DNA of 8,553 nucleotides from Candidatus Aminicenantota bacterium (GTDB taxonomy: Bacteria; Acidobacteriota; Aminicenantia; UBA2199): NCBI GenBank assembly GCA_020355945.1, contig CP070627.1, positions 1,258,900 to 1,267,452 on the forward strand, in the 5' to 3' direction. This document shows positions 1-7,544 of this stretch, piece after piece. The notes under the pieces were generated by a model that ran no database searches, was not told the origin of the DNA, and was given only the letters and a program-made list of their open reading frames with translations. Position numbers and translations under genes: made by a program. Positions within the stretch are counted from its first letter, which is position 1. Every line of letters starts with the position of its first letter.

Positions 1-2011
1 CAGCAATAGCATGTATCTTAAAGGTTCCGTTACCTCCATTGGGTAAGAAATTTGTTAACATCATATAGCCCCAACCCGCTTTATAATTCATTGGATAATG
101 AGGATAAGCCTGTTCTACATCGGGTCGTGCCCCTTCAACAAATACCGCATCTCCAATATAGACTAAAGAACCTGTATTTCCCCTAAATATTTTAACATTC
201 TCTACTCCAATATCATCCAGTGCCCAGCCTGTTACCGGGATACTGCTGCTTACCGTTGAACCATCAAGCGGAGTCTCAAAGGAACCAAAAAGGGCTGAGG
301 TTTGCCCTGATCCATATACTGTAAGAGTAACAGATACTGTTTGAGGGGAGTTAGTGGCATCTGGATCTGAAACAGTTATTGTCCCTATGTATGTACCTGC
401 TGAGAGGTCTGCGGTATTTACTGAGACTGTGACTGTTCCAGATCCTGTTCCGTGGGTTGGTGTGCAAATTAGCCAGGGTTTATTGATGGAAATGGTCCAA
501 TATAATATCCCTGTTCCACTATTGTCGATATGAAAATCTTGGGGTGGGCTATACCCTGAAATTGTACAAGCGAAAAATAAAAATGATCTATTTAAATATA
601 TTTCCGGTGGTTTTGAAGGTGATGAAGCATGGTGTTCAAATGCACCCAAATCAGGCAAAGAATTTTCGGGATTTGGACGCGGATTTTTTTCAATATCTGT
701 ATTTGGCATATAGGAATGGCTAGTACCCCTGCCTATACAGGGACTGTAATCCTTTAAATGAAAATCACCTCCTTCAGCGTTTACAAAAGCAGGATTTTGG
801 GAGATATCCCCAGTACCTGCATAACATCCAAAATAATTAGAGAGTTCATTGGCATAAATATTATTATTGCTAATCTGAGGAGAACCAATTGTACAATATA
901 TACCATATCCCCCATTTTTGTAAATTATGTTGTTTATGAGTATCCCTGTTCCGCTATAATATTCAATCCCATCTTGGCCATTGTAGGCAATTGTATTATT
1001 TATTATAATTGGTGTAGAGTAAAATTGAGCCGAAATGGCAAAGCGTGAATTATTATATATTAAATTGTTAACAATAAATGGGCTACCAAACCTGTTAGCT
1101 GTAAAAATGCCTCCCCAATTATCGGTAATAATATTATCACGAATACACATGTTACAGGAGTTAGCATCAATCCCACATTTATACCAGGTGTCCTGGGCAT
1201 TTTCCCCTCCGGTTATTGTAAAACCCTGAATCGTACTTCCATTTGCTCCTTCTCCCATTACCACATCGCCAATACCTGTTCCTTTTATTGTAGTACTAAA
1301 AGGACCAGATTCACTTTTAACAATGATTGCTTTTTGATTAAAATCAATATTTTCGTGGTAAACTCCGGCCACAACTATGACCGTATCTCCATTATTTGCT
1401 GCATCAATACCTTTTTGAATAGAGTTATAAGGATAATCAGAGGATCCGGTTTCTACTCCGCTTGTATTGGTTCGATCTACATAAATAATAATGCCTGTAT
1501 ACCTATCCGAAGGATAATAGGTTTTAAAGGCATAATCATAATTCGACCATAGATGAGATACATCTGTCTCACAACTTGAATTGTAAGAAGAAACCGTGCT
1601 GCCTCTCCAGGCATATCTATTTGTTGCGCTAGTGGAATCCTGAGTTGAATATACATAAATCCTGTATTTTTTGCCATCACTTAAATTAATTGGAGAAGAG
1701 AAACTTCTCTTATACCAACCTGAACTCGAAAGTAAAGATTCAGAGATGGTTTTAGATCCCAGTGTATTCCCATTTAAATCTTTTATCTTAATTATAACAT
1801 TACCTGCTTTCCCATTAATATTCAGGTAAACTTCAACTGAAGATAAAATATTCAGGGTGGGTTTGAACTCCTGCCATCGGATTTCATCGTTATCAAACCA
1901 GAAACCGTAATCGGTCTTTGTTTGACTCTGATCCAAAATTTCTGTTGAAAAAGATTTAAGTGGCATAAGAATAAAAAAAAGAATAATTAATGTTTTAATT
2001 TTTAAAGCCAT
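1..2011 (-). CDS. Secreted right-handed beta-helix protein with BACON-like and Ig-like modules, C-terminus cut by window edge
   Basis: The frame is open from the ATG at 2011 to the left edge (670 codons, no stop), so the C-terminus is missing. I read the frame base by base. Residues 1-22 form a signal peptide (lysines, then LIILFFILM, cut near SFS-TE). Residues 24-170 look like an all-beta module ending before VDRTNTSG. Residues 175-460 are a parallel beta-helix of the DUF1565/PbH1 kind: 'YNSIQKGIDAANNGDTVIVVAG' opens it, many Asn/Ile rungs such as 'PIIINNTIAYNG' follow, and a 'PDLGAFEH' end closes it. Residues 470-567 resemble a BACON-type beta-sandwich (WTIS, then WLICTPTHGTGSGTVTVSV). Residues 573-670 match an Ig-like module of the upstream LRR protein. 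It is probably exported, possibly binding or processing glycans, but no catalytic residues are recognisable. It overlaps the LRR gene by 10 bases and is likely cotranslated with it. The DNA is clearly more AT-rich than the other genes here. Confidence 0.9.
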   Translation of the reverse strand, partial: MALKIKTLIILFFILMPLKSFSTEILDQSQTKTDYGFWFDNDEIRWQEFKPTLNILSSVEVYLNINGKAGNVIIKIKDLNGNTLGSKTISESLLSSSGWYKRSFSSPINLSDGKKYRIYVYSTQDSTSATNRYAWRGSTVSSYNSSCETDVSHLWSNYDYAFKTYYPSDRYTGIIIYVDRTNTSGVETGSSDYPYNSIQKGIDAANNGDTVIVVAGVYHENIDFNQKAIIVKSESGPFSTTIKGTGIGDVVMGEGANGSTIQGFTITGGENAQDTWYKCGIDANSCNMCIRDNIITDNWGGIFTANRFGSPFIVNNLIYNNSRFAISAQFYSTPIIINNTIAYNGQDGIEYYSGTGILINNIIYKNGGYGIYCTIGSPQISNNNIYANELSNYFGCYAGTGDISQNPAFVNAEGGDFHLKDYSPCIGRGTSHSYMPNTDIEKNPRPNPENSLPDLGAFEHHASSPSKPPEIYLNRSFLFFACTISGYSPPQDFHIDNSGTGILYWTISINKPWLICTPTHGTGSGTVTVSVNTADLSAGTYIGTITVSDPDATNSPQTVSVTLTVYGSGQTSALFGSFETPLDGSTVSSSIPVTGWALDDIGVENVKIFRGNTGSLVYIGDAVFVEGARPDVEQAYPHYPMNYKAGWGYMMLTNFLPNGGNGTFKIHAIA
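2..295 (-). repeat. Paralogous Ig-like domain, copy in the beta-helix protein
   Basis: Codons 573-670 of the beta-helix gene encode a module that aligns almost without gaps to residues 413-510 of the LRR protein (2869-3162). Shared blocks include FGSF/FGTF-TP, GSTV-SSIPV-GW, LDD-GV, LVYIGD, VEGARPDV, AGWGYM, LTNFLPN and GNGTF-HAIA. The protein match is much closer than the DNA match, because many third positions differ and this copy is more AT-rich. That points to old duplication or shuffling, not recent gene conversion. Confidence 0.85.
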
Positions 2012-2027
2012 GATATGATACCTCCTT
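2002..2027 (-). promoter_or_regulatory. Translational coupling site: Shine-Dalgarno inside the LRR gene and a 10-base gene overlap
   Basis: The last codons of the LRR gene (KKGGIISWL, stop) contain AAGGAGGT at 2020-2027, eight bases before the ATG at 2009-2011 of the beta-helix gene. The start of the downstream gene and the stop of the upstream gene overlap in ATGGCTTTAA. The strong ribosome site lies inside the upstream reading frame, so ribosomes finishing the LRR protein can start the second gene directly. This fixes the start of the second gene and supports a single operon. Confidence 0.85.
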
Positions 2028-4398
2028 TTTTAAATTTCGGCACAATATTTATTGTAATATGCTTCTTTGACAGATTTCCATTATTATTTTTTTCTACAAA
2101 AACAAGGCGGTACTCACCAAGGAATCCAGGACCCGGTATCCAGCTAAAGGTGCTGCTTTTTATATCAAGGGTGGAACCCACCGGTAGTGGATGCAATTCA
2201 TTGCCAGCGATCACATAGCCTGAATCGACATTTGATAAATGAAGCTCAATTCGTTCCAGTTCCTTGATCTCTATCCTGGATATCCCCACTGCATCCGGGT
2301 GAATAATCCGCGGCTGAATACTTCGTCTATATCCCTTTTTAATTTTTATCGGTTCAAAATAATCAACAGGTAAATCCATTAAGTCTCCAAAGTTGATTAT
2401 TGATACCTGTGCAGCTTCTCCAAACACTCTATTCGCAGAACTAGCACAAGTGTTTTGTACGGAAAAATACCTGCTGCCGATTCCATCCGAATTACCCCCG
2501 CTGTCCGCCGCAGTCCAATAGATAGTATGTACACCGGATGTACACCCGGTGGTATCCAAAGAAAAATGACCAACAGCTCCATTGCTGTTGGCATAACCAG
2601 GGAACAAAGTGGCAATATCTGGTCTGTGAATGTTATATGTGGGGTTACCAAGGTTTACTCCATCCACATAGACATTAATGGTTGAGCCGTCCGTCGGGAT
2701 ACTATTTGGCTGCGGCGTTAACACCCAGCCCCAATTGTCGAAGCTGCTTCCTGATGCAGTACCACCCTGGGTTGGCGTATCAATCGCCCCAAACGGTTTT
2801 ACTGCATTGGCATTGTCACAGTGGATGGTTTTGGTTCCAAGTGTGGTGCTTTTACCAATAACATCCGTTGCAATGGCATGTAGAACGAAGGTACCGTTCC
2901 CGCTGTTAGGTAAAAAGTTGGTAAGCAGCATGTATCCCCAGCCAGCCCTGGTGTTGTCGGGATACGTGGGGTAATCAGCAGCAACATCCGGTCGCGCGCC
3001 TTCCACTCGAATACCGTCACCGATATACACTAACGTATTACCTTCCTCCCTGTATATTTTCACACTCTGAACGCCAACGTCATCCAGTACCCAGCCGGAA
3101 ACAGGTATACTGCTGGCCACTGTTGAACCGCCCACCGGTGTGTCAAAGGTACCGAAAGGAGCGGCTGTATCATTGGGACATTCATCCTGATTATTTTCCC
3201 AGTCCGGCTCAAGGCTGTCTAACCATGCTCTTAAATCAGGATCATTTGTTTCCAGGCAATTGTATTCAATAGAAAGGCTCTCCAGGTTCGTTAAGTTCAT
3301 CAAGCTTGTGGGGATGTCTCCCGTCAAGTGGTTCCAACTAAGCCGAAAATATGTTAACTGAGTGAGGTTTCCAAGCTCAACAGGAATTGTACCTGTCAGT
3401 TGGTTGTCATTCAAATATAGAGCGCTTAAATTACCGATATAACCCAATTCAGATGGAATTCTGCCACAAAGCTGATTCATACTTACGCTGAGAAAACTCA
3501 AATTTATCAAATTTCCCAACTCAGGGGGAATACTGCCGGTAAGCTGGTTGCTATAAAGACCAAGCGCCTCTAAATTGCAAAGATTTCCTAGTTCAGAAGG
3601 GATACTTCCGGTTAGCTGATTACATTGTAGTTTAAGATGTTTCAATTTGCTAAGGTTCCCAAGTTCAACAGGTATTGTCCCTGTGAATTGATTATGATCC
3701 AGATATAAATATTCCACGCTGCTAAAAGTTCCCAACCATGAAGGGATTTCACCGGTGAGCTGGTTGAATTGCAAGTTAAAAAACCTCAGGTTTCCGAGGC
3801 TCTTCAATTCATCTGGAATTGTTCCTGATAATTGATTATAAAGAAAACCAAAACTTCTCAAATTAGTGAGGTTTCCCAATTCAGGAGGGATCGTCCCTGA
3901 CAATTGATTGTGACCCATATTAAGATATACTAAATTGCTAAGATTCCCCAACTCAGGAGGAATATTGCCGGTAAGCTGGTTATCAGTCAAATAGATATTA
4001 GACAAACTGCTGAGATTCCCTAACTCAGGAGGGATACTGCCGGAAAGCTGATTGGCTGATAGATAGAGTCCCGTTAAGTGACTTAAATTTCCAATTTCAG
4101 AGGGGATGGTACCGATTAAATTATTCCCACCGGACCACTCTCCCAATGAGATTCCGGTGACATGATCATTTAGTACAGAAACGCCATACCAGTTCCCTTC
4201 GGTCCCGGGCATTGCAAAGCCGTCGCTATCCAGTGGAGGTGTTTTCCAGCCGCTGTTATTGGTCCAATTATCACCGTTTGTGCTGTTATACAAAGCAATC
4301 AAAGCTGCTCTTTCCCCTGACGGTATCGCACCGTAAACAAAACCTGAAGAGCAGACAAACATCAACAAAATTAAAATACAAAAAAAACGTACTTTCAT
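2002..4398 (-). CDS. Secreted plant-type leucine-rich-repeat protein with Ig-like modules
   Basis: 798 residues, complete. The ATG has AAGGAGG five bases upstream. Residues 1-23 are a signal peptide (MKVRFFCILILLMF, cut near VYG-AIPS). Residues 27-90 are the usual bacterial LRR N-cap (ERAALIALYNSTNGDNWTNNSGW). Residues 93-380 hold 12 repeats of exactly 24 residues with the plant-specific pattern LxxNQLTGxIPxELGNLxxL. A C-cap with Cys381 and Cys407 follows. Two Ig-like modules (413-528 and 534-648) both open with PFG-DTP. A last beta-rich region (655-790) contains 'LPVGSTLDI' and 'FSWIPGPGFLGEY'. No membrane anchor or LPXTG is visible, so it is probably exported or held at the surface by other means. 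LRR families bind proteins or glycans, so an adhesin or ligand-binding role is likely. No enzymatic motif is seen. It is first gene of an operon with the beta-helix gene. Confidence 0.93.
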   Translation of the reverse strand: MKVRFFCILILLMFVCSSGFVYGAIPSGERAALIALYNSTNGDNWTNNSGWKTPPLDSDGFAMPGTEGNWYGVSVLNDHVTGISLGEWSGGNNLIGTIPSEIGNLSHLTGLYLSANQLSGSIPPELGNLSSLSNIYLTDNQLTGNIPPELGNLSNLVYLNMGHNQLSGTIPPELGNLTNLRSFGFLYNQLSGTIPDELKSLGNLRFFNLQFNQLTGEIPSWLGTFSSVEYLYLDHNQFTGTIPVELGNLSKLKHLKLQCNQLTGSIPSELGNLCNLEALGLYSNQLTGSIPPELGNLINLSFLSVSMNQLCGRIPSELGYIGNLSALYLNDNQLTGTIPVELGNLTQLTYFRLSWNHLTGDIPTSLMNLTNLESLSIEYNCLETNDPDLRAWLDSLEPDWENNQDECPNDTAAPFGTFDTPVGGSTVASSIPVSGWVLDDVGVQSVKIYREEGNTLVYIGDGIRVEGARPDVAADYPTYPDNTRAGWGYMLLTNFLPNSGNGTFVLHAIATDVIGKSTTLGTKTIHCDNANAVKPFGAIDTPTQGGTASGSSFDNWGWVLTPQPNSIPTDGSTINVYVDGVNLGNPTYNIHRPDIATLFPGYANSNGAVGHFSLDTTGCTSGVHTIYWTAADSGGNSDGIGSRYFSVQNTCASSANRVFGEAAQVSIINFGDLMDLPVDYFEPIKIKKGYRRSIQPRIIHPDAVGISRIEIKELERIELHLSNVDSGYVIAGNELHPLPVGSTLDIKSSTFSWIPGPGFLGEYRLVFVEKNNNGNLSKKHITINIVPKFKKGGIISWL
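2869..3162 (-). repeat. Paralogous Ig-like domain, copy in the LRR protein
   Basis: Residues 413-510 of the LRR protein, partner of the module at 2-295. In this protein it is followed by a second, related module (residues 534-648, PFGAIDTP through GSRYFSV). The beta-helix protein may therefore continue with the same second module beyond the window edge. Confidence 0.85.
3259..4122 (-). repeat. Twelve tandem 72-bp LRR units
   Basis: The DNA has a strict 72-base period encoding twelve 24-residue LRRs (residues 93-380). Units differ at many third positions but keep the codons for NQLTG-IP and ELGNL. The units are similar but not identical, so the array looks diversified by selection or age, not freshly expanded. 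Such arrays can gain or lose whole units by recombination without breaking the frame. Confidence 0.9.
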
Positions 4399-4403
4399 TT
4401 TAT

Positions 4404-4410
4404 CCTCCTT
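4404..4410 (-). promoter_or_regulatory. Shine-Dalgarno of the LRR gene
   Basis: AAGGAGG sits five bases before the ATG at 4398 and decides that start. The hydrophobic signal peptide begins directly at this Met, which agrees with it. Confidence 0.85.
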
Positions 4411-4503
4411 AATCTTTAAATAGGATAAAATCCCGGTTTTTGTTCAACGTTTATAATAATTGATATTTTTTTCTATAAATGCTGAATTAGAGAGGATTTT
4501 GAA

Positions 4504-4529
4504 ATGTTAACTTTTATAAATGTTAACAT
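4504..4529. promoter_or_regulatory. Perfect 8-bp inverted repeat, candidate operator of the LRR/beta-helix operon
   Basis: ATGTTAAC (4504-4511) and GTTAACAT (4522-4529) are perfect inverted arms separated by ten A/T bases. Because GTTAAC is itself a palindrome, the core TGTTAAC also occurs as a direct repeat 16 bases apart (4505-4511 and 4521-4527). It lies about 105-130 bases upstream of the LRR start in a 167-base gap, a normal place for an activator site. No T-tract follows on either strand, so a terminator is unlikely. Binding by the neighbouring AraC-type regulator is only a guess from position. I see no convincing -35/-10 pair between this site and the gene. Confidence 0.45.
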
Positions 4530-4534
4530 GGGAG

Positions 4535-4563
4535 CCCACAGAACACACGGAAAGACACAGAAG
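4535..4563. repeat. Short CACAGAA-type interspersed motif
   Basis: Directly behind the stop of the AraC regulator lies a stretch built from near-repeats CACAGAA, CACACGGAA and GACACAGAA, about 10 bases apart. On the minus strand it reads as alternating CTGTG and CCGTG words. Similar CACAGA-rich words are, to my recollection, dispersed between genes in several bacterial phyla. Only this copy is visible in the window, so calling it an interspersed repeat is inference. Confidence 0.35.
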
Positions 4564-4565
4564 AA

Positions 4566-7361
4566 TTATTTTTTTTTGTACCGGGTCGGCGTTGTCCCGG
4601 TGTGTTTTTTAAAGGCTTTATAAAAGGCAGCCATGGTATTAAAGCCTACTTCGATGGCCACAGAAGAAATTTTCCGCTGCGCCCCCCGGGGACTCTGCAA
4701 AATCTTTTTGGCCTCCTCGATCCGGTATGAATTGATATAATCGAAAAAACTCCGGTCCAATTTTTCATTGAGCAACTGGGAAAGCTGGTGAGAGGCGATG
4801 GACATTTTCCCGGCTAATGACTGCAAGGTTATATCAGCATCACAATATACTTTTTCGATTTCCATCAGGTACTTGAGCTTTGTCATCCACTCCTCGGCAA
4901 AAGAGGGATCCAGGGGAGCACCTTTATACTTTGCCTTTTTTTCAAAGAGTGGTTTCTTTTTTTTATAAATATAAAAAGCAGCACCCACCAGGGCGATAAA
5001 CAAAAGCAGCACAGCTATTTTAAAAACAGGGGTTTGATAAAAGAAGGATTTTAGAGTAAAGGTGACGGAATCCCCGGTGCGATTCCACACCCCTTCGGCG
5101 TTACAGGCAGTCACCCTGAAGGTGTAGGTACCAGGCGACAGGTTCCTGTAATGAGCAGCCCGCTGCTGACCCGGATTCAGGAAAATCCATTCCTGCTGAT
5201 CCGCGTCAACCCCCTCCAATCGGTATTTGAATATTGTTTTCTCCGGGGATAGGAAGGTGGGGGCAGTGAAATGAAAGCTAAAATTTGTTACATCTTTGAA
5301 TACATAGGCGCCCGCATCCATGTGGAGGGGAATGGAACGCTGATCAAAGAAAACCTCCTCGATCAGTACAGGGGGAGGTTGTTTGTTGATAAGAATCTTC
5401 CCCGGGTTCACGATAGAGATTCCTTTCCTGGTGATGAACCAGAATTCGCCGTTCCCGGCTTTAAGGGCTGAATGCCTTGAGAATTCATTGTTGAACTCGA
5501 TGCTCTTCATACCGTCGGATATCCCGAAAGAGGTGCAATTGATTTTTCCTGTCTCGCCGTTGGCAAAGCGGTTCAGTTCATTTTTGTCCACACGAAGGAT
5601 GCCGCTGTTACTCATTAACCAGAACTTGCCCTGACGATCTTCAAAGAACTGGTAAATGAAATTGGTGGTCATACCATGATCAGTTGTATAAGTGATGACA
5701 TTGCGGTCTTTTAACGAGAAGCGTTTCAACCCTGCCCCATGGGTGGCAGCCCAGTAGACCCTGCCCTCGTCCCCCGGGGGCGTGGGGTCTTCATAAATGC
5801 AGGTGACGTTAACGCCCTTAAGATAAAACACAGCATTTTGCTTTGTTATCCTGCCATCTGTTAAAACAGTGATTCCTTTATCTGCGGCAATCCAGATGTT
5901 TTGATTTTTATCTTCATAGACATTGTGAACTTTCTTACCCGATAAACCGTCCCGGTCCTTAAAAGATTCGATGACACCATTCGAATGGCGGACGACACTT
6001 ACCCCATCAAAAGTGCTGAACCATAGATTATGCCGGCTGTCCCTGTATATCGATGTCACCTGGTTATCGGCCAGCCCATCGCGGGTGGTGAATTGAACAA
6101 AGGTGCCGTTTTTCTTCTGGAAAACGCCTCTACCGCTGGTCCCCACCCAGAGATTTCCTTTAGCATCCTCGGCAACAGCGCTGATGCCTATATTGGAGAG
6201 GTTCGCCGGCTCTATGGTTTCGATAAAGTCGCTGCCCCGGCACCGGAATAATTTCCCGCTGACCGTGCCAATCCAGGTATCCCCTTGCCCGTCTTCGAAC
6301 ATGGAAACGAGAATTTCCTGCTGGTGGGTTTCAAGAGGTGCATAGGATATAAAATCCCGATCTTTTAACCGTTTGATCCCTGCGTTGAGAGTGCCAAGCC
6401 ATAAATTCCCTTCTTTATCTTCAAAAAGACACAAAATTCTAAAAGGTTTCAACAAACTTTCAAACCCCACTGTGCCATCTCTTTTTTTTATTATTCGATT
6501 TAAGCCTTTATCTGCGCCTACCCAGAGGTTTCGTTCACTGTCCTCCAGGATACCTGTAATATAGTTATCGGATAATCCATCCCCGGCGGTATACTTTGCA
6601 GTGCTTTTGTCGGTTATCCTGAACAGGCCGTGATTGGTGCCGATCCACAGGTCTCCCCTGCGGTCCTCATGCATCGTATTAATACGAAGGTTGTTCAGAC
6701 CCTGGACAGGGTATTTTAAAAATTTACCGTCTTTATATCTAAACACCCCGTTTTCGCTGGTTCCGAATAGTAAATTACCTTTTCGGTCCTCGACGATGTC
6801 GTTGATTTTTTTACCTTCCAGGCCGTGAGATTCGTTAAATACTGTAAATGTCCCGTTAGAGAAGCGATTTACATAGCTGGCGTGGAAACTGATCCAGAGA
6901 TTTCCTCTCATATCTTCTTTGATGCGGCGAATACGGTCCCCTGTGATCCCGTCGGCGGGGGTAAAGGTCTTGAAGCGACGTTTTCGGTAATCGTATGAAG
7001 TTATCCCCCCGGGATGCCCGATCCAGAGGGTCCCGCCCCTGTCTACGAAAAGTGTATCCGGGTGGATGGTTTCCAGGGGAGTCATTTTCTCTTTTTCAGC
7101 AAAAGAGATAATTGAAAATTTCATCCCACCGAATCGAACCAGGCCTTTAAAAGTAGCAATCCACAAGTAACCGTCAGGTGTTTGGGCAATAGAAATGACC
7201 GTATTTGAAGGAAAGCCATCGGTCATCTCCCATTGATCCACCAGGTATTGATCGACGGTTTTGTTGGGGTCTAAACCAAATACCTGACAGCAAAATAATT
7301 GAACGATAATAATGCCCCCCGCTAACAGTCTTATTAAGCCTGCCTTTAATCGCCTCTTCAT
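4566..7361 (-). CDS. Membrane-spanning regulator: two beta-propellers, Y_Y_Y domain, one TM helix, AraC-type DNA-binding domain
   Basis: 931 residues from the ATG at 7361. An in-frame TTG at 7379 would add six residues, but the signal-like segment MKRRLKAGLIRLLAGG starts cleanly at the ATG. Residues 1-29 are a signal peptide or anchor. Residues about 35-660 contain some 14 blades with the pattern EDxxGNLWIGTxxGLxR (two-component regulator propeller family), which fits two seven-bladed propellers. Residues about 710-772 are a Y_Y_Y domain (FKYRLEG, then LSPGTYTFRVTACN). A TM helix lies at about 778-798 (VFKIAVLLLFIALVGAAFYIY), followed by Lys-rich cytoplasmic residues. The AraC-type double helix-turn-helix covers about 840-931 (LQSLAGKMSIASHQLSQLLN and VAIEVGFNTMAAFYKAFKKHTGTTP). 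Unlike Bacteroides-type hybrid sensors it has no histidine kinase or receiver, so the signal probably passes through the membrane directly to DNA. Its ligand is unknown; relatives sense glycans. Possible target: the LRR operon just downstream. Confidence 0.92.
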   Translation of the reverse strand: MKRRLKAGLIRLLAGGIIIVQLFCCQVFGLDPNKTVDQYLVDQWEMTDGFPSNTVISIAQTPDGYLWIATFKGLVRFGGMKFSIISFAEKEKMTPLETIHPDTLFVDRGGTLWIGHPGGITSYDYRKRRFKTFTPADGITGDRIRRIKEDMRGNLWISFHASYVNRFSNGTFTVFNESHGLEGKKINDIVEDRKGNLLFGTSENGVFRYKDGKFLKYPVQGLNNLRINTMHEDRRGDLWIGTNHGLFRITDKSTAKYTAGDGLSDNYITGILEDSERNLWVGADKGLNRIIKKRDGTVGFESLLKPFRILCLFEDKEGNLWLGTLNAGIKRLKDRDFISYAPLETHQQEILVSMFEDGQGDTWIGTVSGKLFRCRGSDFIETIEPANLSNIGISAVAEDAKGNLWVGTSGRGVFQKKNGTFVQFTTRDGLADNQVTSIYRDSRHNLWFSTFDGVSVVRHSNGVIESFKDRDGLSGKKVHNVYEDKNQNIWIAADKGITVLTDGRITKQNAVFYLKGVNVTCIYEDPTPPGDEGRVYWAATHGAGLKRFSLKDRNVITYTTDHGMTTNFIYQFFEDRQGKFWLMSNSGILRVDKNELNRFANGETGKINCTSFGISDGMKSIEFNNEFSRHSALKAGNGEFWFITRKGISIVNPGKILINKQPPPVLIEEVFFDQRSIPLHMDAGAYVFKDVTNFSFHFTAPTFLSPEKTIFKYRLEGVDADQQEWIFLNPGQQRAAHYRNLSPGTYTFRVTACNAEGVWNRTGDSVTFTLKSFFYQTPVFKIAVLLLFIALVGAAFYIYKKKKPLFEKKAKYKGAPLDPSFAEEWMTKLKYLMEIEKVYCDADITLQSLAGKMSIASHQLSQLLNEKLDRSFFDYINSYRIEEAKKILQSPRGAQRKISSVAIEVGFNTMAAFYKAFKKHTGTTPTRYKKK

Positions 7362-7367
7362 AATGGA

Positions 7368-7396
7368 ATAATAAAACAAATGGCACTATATTTCAA
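7368..7396 (-). promoter_or_regulatory. Sigma-70-like promoter of the AraC regulator, possibly leaderless
   Basis: On the minus strand TTGAAA (7391-7396) and TATTAT (7368-7373) are separated by exactly 17 bases. Transcription would start within a few bases of the ATG at 7361, giving a leaderless or nearly leaderless mRNA. This fits the absence of any purine-rich ribosome site before that ATG. The match is good but AT-rich DNA yields such pairs by chance. Confidence 0.4.
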
Positions 7397-7401
7397 GCCC
7401 C

Positions 7402-7431
7402 CTTTGACCCGATAATAGGAATACGTCAAAG
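7402..7431. promoter_or_regulatory. Inverted repeat CTTTGAC-N16-GTCAAAG, candidate operator
   Basis: Seven-base perfect arms at 7402-7408 and 7425-7431, just upstream of the -35 box proposed for the AraC regulator. The distance between arm centres is 23 bases, about two helical turns, as expected for a dimeric regulator. It could be an autoregulatory site. It is not related to the 20-bp palindromes at 7846-7955. Confidence 0.35.
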
Positions 7432-7460
7432 TCAAAAAAATTACAAATTCCAGAAAACAA

Positions 7461-7529
7461 AAAAAAAGAGGCGGGCCCGCGGGATTTCATGTTACCTCTT
7501 TACCCTTTTTGGCCCGCCCCTTTTCTTTT
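7461..7529 (-). terminator. Rho-independent terminator of the precursor gene, with T-tracts on both strands
   Basis: GGCGGGCC (7470-7477) and GGCCCGCC (7511-7518) form a perfect eight-base GC stem with a 33-base loop. Outside it an A-rich left flank (7461-7469) and a T-rich right flank (7519-7529) extend the pairing with a few mismatches. On the minus strand the stem is followed by TCTTTTTTTTTG, a classic terminator tail, 15 bases past the stop of the precursor gene. The plus strand also has a T-rich tail, but no plus-strand gene needs it. It separates the precursor unit from the AraC regulator. Confidence 0.75.
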
Positions 7530-7544
7530 TAAAAATTGTTAGGA

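Noticed and set aside
1477..1680. 67-codon minus-strand frame inside the beta-helix gene
   Set aside because: It is in another frame of a clearly coding region with recognisable domains; a shadow.
7361..7379. TTG at 7379 as start of the AraC regulator
   Set aside because: No ribosome site precedes it, it overlaps the proposed -10 region, and the positively charged signal segment begins at the ATG at 7361.
7381..7396. TGGCAC followed by TATATTTC on the plus strand, resembling a sigma-54 promoter
   Set aside because: The -12 GC is missing and no plus-strand gene lies downstream.
7386..7490. 34-codon minus-strand frame with AGAGG before an ATG, inside the terminator loop
   Set aside because: It reads through the terminator stem, its T-tract and the operator and promoter of the next gene. 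The product is a Phe-rich translation of T-tracts.
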